This document shows positions 34,552-42,060 of a stretch of 64,000 nucleotides of DNA, piece by piece. The translations under genes and the position numbers were made by a program. The DNA lies in contig NZ_CP139348.1 in NCBI RefSeq assembly GCF_038561965.1, positions 2,666,001 to 2,730,000 on the forward strand, written 5' to 3'. Source of the stretch: Stutzerimonas stutzeri. Lineage in GTDB: Bacteria > Pseudomonadota > Gammaproteobacteria > Pseudomonadales > Pseudomonadaceae. Each line of letters opens with the position of its first letter. Position 1 is the first letter of the stretch. Under the pieces are notes generated by a model. That model ran no database searches. It saw only the letters and a program-made list of their open reading frames with translations, and was not told where the DNA came from.

Positions 34552-35309
34552 TGGCCAGCAAACGCTTCGCAGGCCAGACCGCGCTGATCACTGGCGCAGC
34601 GACCGGTATCGGCCGCGCCACCGCCCTTGCGCTTGCAGCCGAGGGCGCACACGTATGGATCAACCATCGCGGCCAGCAAGATCTGGCGAACCAATTGGTC
34701 GAGCAGATCACCGCCAATGGTGGCGACGCCTGCGCCATCGAGGCCGATGTCAGCGATCCGGCCGCGGTCGCGGCAATGTTCGAGACCATCGAGGCGCAGG
34801 GACCGCTGGGTCTGCTCGTCAACAACGCCGGGGTGATCCTGGAAAAGCCCTTTCTGCAAACCAGCGAGGCGGACTGGGCAATGCTGCTGGGCGTCGACCT
34901 GGGCGGCGTCTACCGCTGCTGTCGCCATGCGCTGGCGCAGATGCAGCCGCGGCGCACTGGCGCCATCGTCAACGTCGCCTCGGACCTCGGCTTTCTCGGC
35001 CGCGAACAGTACGTCGCCTACTGCACGGCCAAGGCCGGGGTGATCGGCCTGACCCGTTCGCTGGCGCGCGAATTCGCCACCGATGGCATCCGCGTCAATG
35101 GCGTCGCCCCCGGCCCCATCGCCACGGCGATGGTCAGCGCGGAGCACATGAGTGACGAGTGGATGGCCAAGGAGCTGGCGATCCCCATGGCGCGCCTGGG
35201 TACGCCGGAGGAAGTCGCGGCGGCCATCGTCTTCCTGCTTTCGCCGCAGGCGAGCTATTTCACCGGACAGCTGCTCGGGCCCAATGGCGGCTCCTGGATG
35301 GGCGCATGA
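34551..35309 (+). CDS. Short-chain dehydrogenase/reductase (SDR) 2, riboswitch 2 operon
   Basis: The 252-residue SDR has TGAATGIGRA, NNAG, the serine in NVASDLG and YCTAK as the Tyr/Lys dyad. It is divergent in sequence from SDR 1, so the pair likely performs two different oxidations rather than being a recent duplication. It overlaps its neighbours at both ends (TGATG upstream, ATGA downstream). Confidence 0.88.
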   Translation: MASKRFAGQTALITGAATGIGRATALALAAEGAHVWINHRGQQDLANQLVEQITANGGDACAIEADVSDPAAVAAMFETIEAQGPLGLLVNNAGVILEKPFLQTSEADWAMLLGVDLGGVYRCCRHALAQMQPRRTGAIVNVASDLGFLGREQYVAYCTAKAGVIGLTRSLAREFATDGIRVNGVAPGPIATAMVSAEHMSDEWMAKELAIPMARLGTPEEVAAAIVFLLSPQASYFTGQLLGPNGGSWMGA

Positions 35310-36190
35310 ACAGTCTGCTGCCACAGGGCATGCTGATCGGCGGCGCCATCATGTGGGGCCTGGGCTGGCTGCCGTTGCAGTTCTTTGCCGCCCGTGGCCT
35401 GGCCGGTATGCCGCTGGTGCTGCTGACCTATTCGCTGCTCAGCCTGCTGGCGCTGCCGGTGCTCTGGCAGCAGCGCCGGCAGTGGGCGAGCCAGTATCGC
35501 CAGGTACTCACCATGGGCCTGTGCGGCGGCTGGGCCACCGCGGCGCTGGTCACCGCCCTGGCCGAAGGCAACGTGGTGCGGGTGATGCTGCTGTTCTACC
35601 TGGCGCCGGTGTGGGCGATGGTCGGCGGCTGGCTGCTGCTGGGCGAACGCTTCAGCGGCGCGCGGCTGTTCGCCCTGGGGCTGGCGATGCTGGGCATTGG
35701 GCTGACCCTCGGCATCACCGGCGAAGCTCTGGACGCGCCAGGTGCCAACGACTGGCTGGCACTTTCTGCCGGCCTCGCCTTCAGCCTCAACAACCTGGCC
35801 ACCCGCGCTGCTGACCGGGTGCCGCTGGCGAGCAAGGCGTTGGTCAGTTTCATCGGCAGCGCCCTGCTCGGCGGACTGTTCTGCCTGCTGTTTCGTCAGT
35901 CGCTACCACCGCTGGATCTAACCCTGACCTGGCAGATCGCCCTGCTCGCCCTTGGCTGGCTGATCAGCATGGCTGCCGTGCAGTACGGCCTCACTCATCT
36001 GGAAGCCGGCCGCGCCGCGGTGCTGGTTGTGTTCGAGTTGATCGCCGCGGTGCTCTCGTCGGCCTGGTTCGGCAGCCATGCCATCGGTCCGAACGAATGG
36101 CTCGGCGCCGCCCTGATTACCACTGCCGCGCTGATCGCCGGCTGGCCGGAACGTCCCCTCCCCATCGCGACTAGGAGCACCTGCGCATGA
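35306..36190 (+). CDS. EamA/DMT-family transporter
   Basis: The 294-residue membrane protein has about ten predicted helices in two EamA repeats, beginning MLIGGAIMWGLGWLPLQFF. The DMT superfamily includes the SMR-type guanidinium exporters that guanidine riboswitches often control, but this is the longer EamA type, so export of substrate or a toxic intermediate is only suggested. It starts at ATG 35306, overlapping the SDR stop. An earlier in-frame ATG at 35159 lies inside the SDR gene and is rejected. Confidence 0.88.
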   Translation: MNSLLPQGMLIGGAIMWGLGWLPLQFFAARGLAGMPLVLLTYSLLSLLALPVLWQQRRQWASQYRQVLTMGLCGGWATAALVTALAEGNVVRVMLLFYLAPVWAMVGGWLLLGERFSGARLFALGLAMLGIGLTLGITGEALDAPGANDWLALSAGLAFSLNNLATRAADRVPLASKALVSFIGSALLGGLFCLLFRQSLPPLDLTLTWQIALLALGWLISMAAVQYGLTHLEAGRAAVLVVFELIAAVLSSAWFGSHAIGPNEWLGAALITTAALIAGWPERPLPIATRSTCA

Positions 36191-36948
36191 CCGTGCACAT
36201 GGATCAACTGAGCTGGGTCGATTACGAACGTCGCATCGGTGAAGGCGCCGTGGTCTTCCTGCCCTGCGGCGCTACCGAGCAGCATGGCCCGCACCTGCCG
36301 CTGGGCACCGATGCGCTGCTGGCCAGCGCCATCAGCGCCGAAGTGGCGACGCGTGTCGGCGGGCTGGTCGCGCCGGCTCTTTCCTACGGCTACAAGTCGC
36401 AGCCCAAATGCGGCGGCGGGCAGCATTTCTGCGGCACCACCAGCCTGGATGGCGCGACCCTGAGCGCGCTGGTGCGCGACGCCGTGCGGGAGTTCCACCG
36501 CCACGGCGTGCGCCGCCTGGTGCTGGTGCTCGGCCATTACGAAAATCAGTGGTTCGTCGCCGAGGGCATCCAGCTGGCGCTGCGCGACCTCGGACCGGGC
36601 GCCGGCCTGGAAGTGATGCGCCTGGAACACTGGGACTTCTGCCGCGAGCAGACCCTCACTGACGTCTTCCCCGACGGCTTTCCCGGTTTCGCCCTGGAGC
36701 ATGCCGCGGTGATCGAAACTTCGCTGATGCTGCACTTCCACCCACAACTGGTGGCCCTGGAGAAGATTCCAGATGACGCCCCGGCGGACTTCCCGCCCTA
36801 CGACATGTATCCCACCCGCACCGAGTGGGTGCCGCCTTCCGGCGTGCTGTCCTCGGCCAAAGGCTCCAGCGCGGCGAAAGGCCGGCGGCTGGCCGACGAC
36901 ATCGTCGACGGCATCGCCACGGCGGTTTGCAGGGAGTTCGCGCTGTGA
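36187..36948 (+). CDS. Creatininase (creatinine amidohydrolase)
   Basis: The 253-residue protein is a close match to the Pseudomonas putida creatininase as I remember its sequence. It shares the GYKSQxKxGGGxHFxGTTSLDGATL stretch (here with P, C, Q and C at the x positions). The metal ligands E31, H33, D42, H117 and E119 keep the spacing of the characterised enzyme. Creatininase opens the cyclic amide of creatinine, itself a cyclic guanidine, to creatine. No creatinase gene is visible nearby. A TAGGAG site precedes ATG 36187, overlapping the transporter stop. I rate true creatininase or an enzyme for a close cyclic guanidine as likely. Confidence 0.88.
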   Translation: MTVHMDQLSWVDYERRIGEGAVVFLPCGATEQHGPHLPLGTDALLASAISAEVATRVGGLVAPALSYGYKSQPKCGGGQHFCGTTSLDGATLSALVRDAVREFHRHGVRRLVLVLGHYENQWFVAEGIQLALRDLGPGAGLEVMRLEHWDFCREQTLTDVFPDGFPGFALEHAAVIETSLMLHFHPQLVALEKIPDDAPADFPPYDMYPTRTEWVPPSGVLSSAKGSSAAKGRRLADDIVDGIATAVCREFAL

Positions 36949-37598
36949 GCCTGACGAGCCTGAACCCCGGGCGCACGGCGCTGCTGGTGATCGACATGCA
37001 GCGCGACTTCTGCGCCCTGGGCGGCTACGCCGACCAGGCCGGCATGGACGTCAGCCGCCTGCGCGCACCGATCCCGGCGCTCCAGGCGCTGCTGGATCGC
37101 GCCCGCGGGCTGGGCATGCTGGTCGTGCACACCCGCGAGGGGCATCGTCCGGATCTTTCCGACCTGCCCGACCCCAAACGCCGCCGTGCCGAAGCGAGCG
37201 GCGCGCCCATCGGCAGTTCCGGTCCGCTCGGCCGCCTGCTGGTGCGTGGCGAGTTCGGCCACGACCTGATCGACGAATTGCAGCCGCGCGCCGGCGAGCC
37301 GGTGATCGACAAACCCGGCTACAGCGCCTTCGCCCACACCGATCTCGAACTGATCCTGCGCCGTCGCGGCATCGAGCAACTGATCCTGACCGGCGTCACC
37401 ACCGAGGTCTGCGTGTCTTCGACGCTGCGTCAGGCCATCGACCTTGGCCTCGACTGCCTGACCGTCAGCGATGCCTGCGCCTCGTCCGACCCACAACTGC
37501 ACGCCGCCGCGCTGGCGATGATCGAAGTCGAAGGCGGGCTGTTCGGCAGCGTGACCGACAGCCCCAGCCTGCTCCGGCGCCTGGAGCGTGCGGCATGA
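36945..37598 (+). CDS. Isochorismatase-like cysteine hydrolase (biuret/guanylurea hydrolase-like)
   Basis: The 217-residue enzyme (GTG start in the creatininase stop) has the Asp-Lys-Cys triad D17 (VIDMQRDF), K123 (VIDKPG) and C156 (TTEVCVSS). The spacing of 106 and 33 residues equals that of biuret hydrolase BiuH (D36, K142, C175), and HTREGHRPDLSDLP matches the BiuH group. Guanylurea hydrolase and triuret hydrolase belong to the same group. At the place of BiuH Gln215 this protein appears to have E196 (EVEGGLFGSV), which could favour a cationic amidine substrate. The product would be allophanate or guanidine, both handled by operon 1. Confidence 0.88.
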   Translation: MSLTSLNPGRTALLVIDMQRDFCALGGYADQAGMDVSRLRAPIPALQALLDRARGLGMLVVHTREGHRPDLSDLPDPKRRRAEASGAPIGSSGPLGRLLVRGEFGHDLIDELQPRAGEPVIDKPGYSAFAHTDLELILRRRGIEQLILTGVTTEVCVSSTLRQAIDLGLDCLTVSDACASSDPQLHAAALAMIEVEGGLFGSVTDSPSLLRRLERAA

Positions 37599-38374
37599 CC
37601 GATGTGCTGAAGCTCTGGCCGCTGCTAACCGCCACGCATCGCTACGACAAGTCGATTTCCACCCGCAATCGCGGCCAGGGCACGCTGATCGACGCGCCGA
37701 TCCTCGCCTTCCTTATCGAAACCCGACAGGGCCGCGTGCTGTTCGATGTCGGCTGCGACTACACCAAGCTCAGCGATCCGCAACGGCGTGCGCGCTGGTT
37801 CGACCCCGTGGAATTTCCCATGGGTCCGCCCGAGATGACCGAGGAGCAACGCCTGCCCGCCCAGCTCGCCCGACACGGGCTTTCACCCGCGGATATCGAC
37901 CTGGTGTTCCTCAGCCATCTGCATTTCGATCACGCCGGCGGCCTGTGCGAACTGTGCGGCTGCGACGTGCATGTGCACGAAGCGGAACTCGCCGCCGCCC
38001 GCGCCCAGGCGGACGACGCCTACTTCGCCGATGACTTTGCTGGCGAGCATCACTGGACGCTGCAGCACGACGAATACGAGCTGCTGCCCGGACTGCGCGC
38101 CATAAATACACCTGGCCACACCGCCGGCCACATGTCGCTGCTGATCGAACTGCCGCACGGCAAGCTGATTCTCGCCGGGGACGCTGCGGACCTGAGCGAG
38201 AACCTGGTCGACGAAGTCGCGCCCGGCCTCTGCTGGCAGGACCGCGAAGACCTGGCGCTGGCCAGCATTCGCAAACTCAAGGCAACCGCCGCCGAGACCG
38301 ACGCCGCGATTTGGCCGAATCACGACATGGCCTTCTGGCGCACCCTCAAACGCTTTCCGGAGTACCACGCATGA
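37595..38374 (+). CDS. Metallo-beta-lactamase-fold hydrolase (lactonase-like)
   Basis: A 259-residue dizinc hydrolase with the metal motif SHLHFDHAGG and the later histidine in NTPGHTAGHMSLL and the aspartate in LAGDAADL. It resembles N-acyl-homoserine lactonase and 4-pyridoxolactonase groups. A hydrolytic ring-opening or ester hydrolysis step is likely. An uninterrupted frame reaches back to 36773, but ATG 37595 in the previous stop (ATGA) gives the normal family N-terminus. With the upstream aldo/keto reductase it might act on a lactone intermediate, which is speculation. Confidence 0.87.
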   Translation: MTDVLKLWPLLTATHRYDKSISTRNRGQGTLIDAPILAFLIETRQGRVLFDVGCDYTKLSDPQRRARWFDPVEFPMGPPEMTEEQRLPAQLARHGLSPADIDLVFLSHLHFDHAGGLCELCGCDVHVHEAELAAARAQADDAYFADDFAGEHHWTLQHDEYELLPGLRAINTPGHTAGHMSLLIELPHGKLILAGDAADLSENLVDEVAPGLCWQDREDLALASIRKLKATAAETDAAIWPNHDMAFWRTLKRFPEYHA

Positions 38375-39180
38375 AGACCGTTCCCGATGCCTATCTCGGC
38401 GTGTGGCGCCGGCGCCTGCTGACCACCACGGCCGGCTTGCGTGACGAAACCAGCGAGGTGTACTGGCTGCAAACCGCCAGCCTGCACGCCGACCTGCGCC
38501 TGCCACGGCCGCAAGCGCTGCCGCCGGCCGCCTCGCTGGAAACCTGCAGCCACACCCAGCAGCTGGCGCTGGCCGAACAGGCGGGCTTCGCCGGCGTCAC
38601 CGAGGTCAACGGCAATATCTGCCAGTGGCATCGGCTGATCGACTTTCAGCCACCGGGCGGGCCGGCGGATATCGGCCTGATGCACTTCGAAACCCCGGAG
38701 CGCTTGCTGGAAGACGGGCTGGACGGCAGCTACCACGAAATCTGGCAACGCCTGCCCGAATCCGCTGGCGCCAACTGGGGCCTGTGGCTGCGCGCTGCCG
38801 GTGAGCCCTCGCGCCAGGCCTGCCTGCTGGTAGCCGGCGACTACTTCCTGTTCGCCGCCGATCGTCCGCTGCCCCTTTCAGCGGGCGGCAAGCACCTGCG
38901 CGACGAACTGGGCGCCGTTGATCCCGCCCTGCGGCCGCAGCTGCTGGCGTTCGAACTCTCCTTCGGCCGCCATCGCAACGGTGCCACGCCCTGGCAGATC
39001 AGCCATTCGACGCTACCGGGTCGTGTCGGTGACGCGCTGCTGTCCAGCTATTGGCGCTTCGCCAATCCGGCCAGCCTGCCCAAGGAAGACCTGGCACGAC
39101 TGGGCCGCTATGCGCCGAGCGGCGGCTGGCAGCGTGCCGAGCATCCCGTTTCCAGCACGCCCCAGGAGGTGTCCGCATGA
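38371..39180 (+). CDS. Conserved protein of unknown function in riboswitch 2 operon
   Basis: The 269-residue protein has no domain I can name with confidence. Distinct segments are YWLQTASLHADLRLP (about 31-45), EQAGFAGVTEVNGNICQWHR (about 70-89), IDFQPPGGPADIGLMHFE and WQISHSTLPGRVGD. I recall similar tryptophan- and glutamine-rich stretches in uncharacterised proteobacterial proteins, perhaps of the HRI1-like beta-barrel type. There is no signal peptide or membrane helix, so it is cytosolic. It overlaps both neighbours by four bases and is part of the operon. A lipocalin-like binding or enzyme role is possible. Confidence 0.75.
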   Translation: MKTVPDAYLGVWRRRLLTTTAGLRDETSEVYWLQTASLHADLRLPRPQALPPAASLETCSHTQQLALAEQAGFAGVTEVNGNICQWHRLIDFQPPGGPADIGLMHFETPERLLEDGLDGSYHEIWQRLPESAGANWGLWLRAAGEPSRQACLLVAGDYFLFAADRPLPLSAGGKHLRDELGAVDPALRPQLLAFELSFGRHRNGATPWQISHSTLPGRVGDALLSSYWRFANPASLPKEDLARLGRYAPSGGWQRAEHPVSSTPQEVSA

Positions 39181-40049
39181 CTGCGCAGATCACCATCGCC
39201 ACGCCCAGCATCGAGCGACCGAGCCGGGAAAAGCCCGCTGCAGCGACTGCACAGGCCGTTCGCAAAAGCGGCTTCTGGCGCATTCGCGGCGAGATATCCC
39301 GACGCAGCGCCTGGCTGCTGACCGGCGCCGGGCTTAGCCTGCCCTTCGTCGTCTGGTGGCTGTGGACAGCCCTGGGCCTCGCCGACCCAATGTTCATGCC
39401 CAGCCCCGGCGCCGTGCTCGAACGCATCGGCCGCTGGTCGACCAGCGAGGGGCTGCTGGCTGACATCGGCATCAGCGTCTGGCGGGTGATGGCAGGCTTC
39501 GGCGCCTCGGCGCTGCTTGCCCTGCCGCTGGGGCTGTATATCGGCACCTACCGGCCGGTGCAGGCCTTTCTCGAACCGCTCACCGACTTCATTCGCTACA
39601 TGCCGGCGGTGGCCTTCATTCCGCTGGTGATGCTCTGGGTCGGTATCGACGAGGGCTCGAAGGTGCTGATCATCTTCATCGGCACGTTCTTCCAGATGGT
39701 GCTGATGGTCGCCGAAGACGTGCGGCGGGTGCCCATGGCGCAGATCGAGGCGGCGCAGACCATGGGCGCCAACCGCGGCGAGATCGTCAAGCTGGTGATC
39801 CTGCCGTCAGCCAAACCGGCGCTGCTCGACACCCTGCGTATCACCTGCGGCTGGGCCTGGACCTACCTGGTGGTGGCCGAACTGGTCGCGGCCAATTCCG
39901 GCCTCGGTTACGCCATCCTCAAGGCGCAGCGCTACATGCACACCGACAAGATCTTCGCCGGCATCCTGCTGATCGGCCTGATCGGTCTGCTCACCGACCA
40001 GGCCTTCCGCTGGTTGCACCGCCGCGCCTTCCCCTGGATGAGGAAATGA
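39177..40049 (+). CDS. ABC transporter permease, NitT/TauT type (riboswitch 2 operon)
   Basis: The 290-residue permease has an N-terminal cytosolic extension of about 50 residues, a first helix at about 50-68 and the rest of the six-helix core. The EAA loop AQTMGANRGEIVKLVILP lies at about 200-217. AGGAGGTG precedes ATG 39177, the best ribosome-binding site in the operon. The ORF could also be read from 39051 inside the previous gene, which I reject. It pairs with the following ATPase and with the binding protein at 31693. Confidence 0.92.
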   Translation: MTAQITIATPSIERPSREKPAAATAQAVRKSGFWRIRGEISRRSAWLLTGAGLSLPFVVWWLWTALGLADPMFMPSPGAVLERIGRWSTSEGLLADIGISVWRVMAGFGASALLALPLGLYIGTYRPVQAFLEPLTDFIRYMPAVAFIPLVMLWVGIDEGSKVLIIFIGTFFQMVLMVAEDVRRVPMAQIEAAQTMGANRGEIVKLVILPSAKPALLDTLRITCGWAWTYLVVAELVAANSGLGYAILKAQRYMHTDKIFAGILLIGLIGLLTDQAFRWLHRRAFPWMRK

Positions 40050-40891
40050 CCATGTCCGATACCAAGATTCGAATCCGCCAGGTCGGCAAGACCTTCATCA
40101 GCGAGCAGCGCGAGGTGCAGGCGCTGCAGTCGATTGATCTGGATATCCAGCCCAACGAGTTCGTCACCTTTGTCGGCGCGTCAGGCTGTGGCAAGTCCAC
40201 CCTGCTGCGCATCATTGCCGGGCTGGAAACACTGAGCCACGGCGAGATCCTGCTCGACAGCAAGCCCATCGACGGCCCCGGCGTCGACCGCGCCATGGTC
40301 TTCCAGCACTACAGCCTCTATCCCTGGCTGACGGTGATGCAGAACATCAAGTTTTGCCGCCAGCTCAAGGTGATCGGCGACACCGTGCGCCATGACGGCG
40401 ACGTGGAATCGGCCGCCGGCCGCGCCGACGCCCTGCTCAACCTGATGGGCCTGACGCGCTTCGCCGATGCCTATCCCAGCCAGCTCTCCGGCGGCATGCA
40501 GCAGCGCGTTGCCATTGCGCGCGCCCTGCTGCCCAAACCGGCGACGCTGCTGATGGATGAGCCCTTCGGCGCGCTGGATGCGCAGACCCGTGAGGTGATG
40601 CACGACCTGATCCGGCATGTGCACCGGCTGGAAAAGAGCACCATCCTGTTCGTCACCCACGACGTCGAGGAAGCCATCTATCTCGGCAGTCGCATCGTGC
40701 TGATGGCGCCACGCCCTGGGCGCATCGACTCGATCTATGACGTGCCACTGCCGGCCCAGCGCAACCAGGACATGAAGCTCGCGCCGGAATTCACCGCACT
40801 CAAGCGCGAGATCCTCGCGCGCATCCGCGAAACCTCCGGCATGCAGACCGACCTCGAGCAGCTGGCCAAACTCAGTGCCGTGGCCGGCTGA
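40046..40891 (+). CDS. ABC transporter ATP-binding protein, NitT/TauT type (riboswitch 2 operon)
   Basis: The 281-residue ATPase has Walker A GASGCGKSTLLRII, signature LSGGMQQRVAIARAL and Walker B TLLMDEPFGALD, followed by the switch histidine in VTHDVEEA. Two start codons, 40046 and 40052, are both acceptable. It is the last gene of operon 2 and ends three bases before the stop of the convergent alpha/beta hydrolase, leaving no room for an intergenic terminator. Confidence 0.92.
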   Translation: MTMSDTKIRIRQVGKTFISEQREVQALQSIDLDIQPNEFVTFVGASGCGKSTLLRIIAGLETLSHGEILLDSKPIDGPGVDRAMVFQHYSLYPWLTVMQNIKFCRQLKVIGDTVRHDGDVESAAGRADALLNLMGLTRFADAYPSQLSGGMQQRVAIARALLPKPATLLMDEPFGALDAQTREVMHDLIRHVHRLEKSTILFVTHDVEEAIYLGSRIVLMAPRPGRIDSIYDVPLPAQRNQDMKLAPEFTALKREILARIRETSGMQTDLEQLAKLSAVAG

Positions 40892-40894
40892 AGG

Positions 40895-41923
40895 CTAACG
40901 GCCGAGCAGCTCGGCCATCGCTGCGAACACCTGCTGCATGGCCGCCGCGCTGCGGCCTGGTCCGCCGGCACAATGGCCCCAGTCCGATTCGAGCACCCGC
41001 AGCTCGGCACCCGGAATCAGCGAGGCCTCGTGGCGCGCGTCCTCGACGGTGAAATACAGGTCTGTGCTGCCGGGCATGAGGATGGCCCGTGCGCGAATGC
41101 GGCACAGCGCTTCGGCCAGCGAGTCTGTGCCGAAACAGCGGGCTGGGTCGGCCGACTGCCAGCTGTGCAGCACGCAGAGCAGGTCGTTGGCATCCTGCTC
41201 CAGATGATCCTGCTCCCAGTAATCGAGCAGCTCGTCGATGCTCTGGAAACCCAGCTCGCGCCACAGCTCATGACGATAGAAAGCCTGCGAATAAGCCCAG
41301 CCGGCATAGGCACGGCCGAAGGCGCGCAGGCCGCGTTCCGGCGGCACGCTGTAGCGACCACCCAGCCAAGCGGCGTCGGCGCAGAGCGCCGCCTTTACAC
41401 CCTCGAGAAATACCTGATTGTGCGGCCAGCAGTGCGCCGTGCAGCAGAACGGCAGAATGGCGCGCACCCGCTCGGGATAGGCCATCGCCCAGAACAGCGT
41501 CTGCATGCCGCCCATGGACCAGCCTGTCACCAGGGCAAGCTGCCAGTCGTCACCGTATAGCCGGTCGAGCAGCGTCTTCTGCGCCCTGACGTTGTCCAGC
41601 AGGCTGACCTGCGGAAAGTCCGCGGCGGCCTGCCCAGGTGCGGCATTGCTCGGCGATGTCGACCAGCCGGCACCGAACAGGTTGGTCAACACCACACAAT
41701 AATCACCACTCGCCAGCGGCCCGTCCGCACCAAGCAGGGGCAGGCTGCCCCAATGTGTGCCGCCGTAGTAGCTCGGAATCAGCACCAGGTTGTCCCGCGC
41801 GCGGTTCGGCGTACCCACCACCTGATAGCAAAGGCGCGCATTGCGCAGGCGCTCACCGTTTTCCAGGCGCATTTCGCCCAGCGCGAAAAACTTCTTTTCC
41901 CTTTTTATTTCAAGCATCTGCAT
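40895..41923 (-). CDS. Alpha/beta-fold hydrolase, homoserine-acetyltransferase-like
   Basis: The 342-residue protein has the nucleophile elbow GWSMGG, an Asp in GSTDLYF and a His in DWGHCAGG that complete a triad. The N-terminal half (LIPSYYGGTHWG and LTNLFGAGWSTSPSN) is like MetX. MetX proper is unlikely given the context; a hydrolase or acyltransferase for the pathway is more probable. The start is ATG 41923. It is divergent from the glutamine-synthetase-like gene, with a palindrome between them, and convergent with operon 2. Confidence 0.82.
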   Translation of the reverse strand: MQMLEIKREKKFFALGEMRLENGERLRNARLCYQVVGTPNRARDNLVLIPSYYGGTHWGSLPLLGADGPLASGDYCVVLTNLFGAGWSTSPSNAAPGQAAADFPQVSLLDNVRAQKTLLDRLYGDDWQLALVTGWSMGGMQTLFWAMAYPERVRAILPFCCTAHCWPHNQVFLEGVKAALCADAAWLGGRYSVPPERGLRAFGRAYAGWAYSQAFYRHELWRELGFQSIDELLDYWEQDHLEQDANDLLCVLHSWQSADPARCFGTDSLAEALCRIRARAILMPGSTDLYFTVEDARHEASLIPGAELRVLESDWGHCAGGPGRSAAAMQQVFAAMAELLGR

Positions 41924-41976
41924 GACTCCGGCATCGGCTAAACGGGTGCAAGGCAGCACCAGCGACGGCCCGCTTC

Positions 41977-41996
41977 TATACACGCTGGCATGTATA
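41977..41996. promoter_or_regulatory. Palindromic operator candidate TATACA-N8-TGTATA
   Basis: TATACA (41977-41982) and TGTATA (41991-41996) are perfect inverted halves lying between the divergent alpha/beta hydrolase and glutamine-synthetase-like genes. The right half overlaps an extended -10-like TGTATATTG. The position and symmetry suit an operator for the TetR-family regulator encoded at 44572-45192, but binding is inferred. Confidence 0.5.
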
Positions 41997-42060
41997 TTGG
42001 ATGAAGGAATCGTGCCAGCGGCCCCGGCCGCCACTGATGACTCCAAGGAGCGCAAGCAGA

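Noticed and set aside
36773..38374. 533-codon plus-strand frame that could suggest a fusion ahead of the metallo-beta-lactamase-fold gene
   Set aside because: The first 274 codons overlap creatininase and the BiuH-like gene in another frame and are arginine-rich. The ATG at 37595 in an ATGA overlap gives the normal N-terminus.
41945..41960. GGTGC-N6-GCACC inverted repeat as an NtrC site
   Set aside because: NtrC sites have the opposite arrangement (GCACC then GGTGC) with a different spacer, and no sigma-54 promoter follows.
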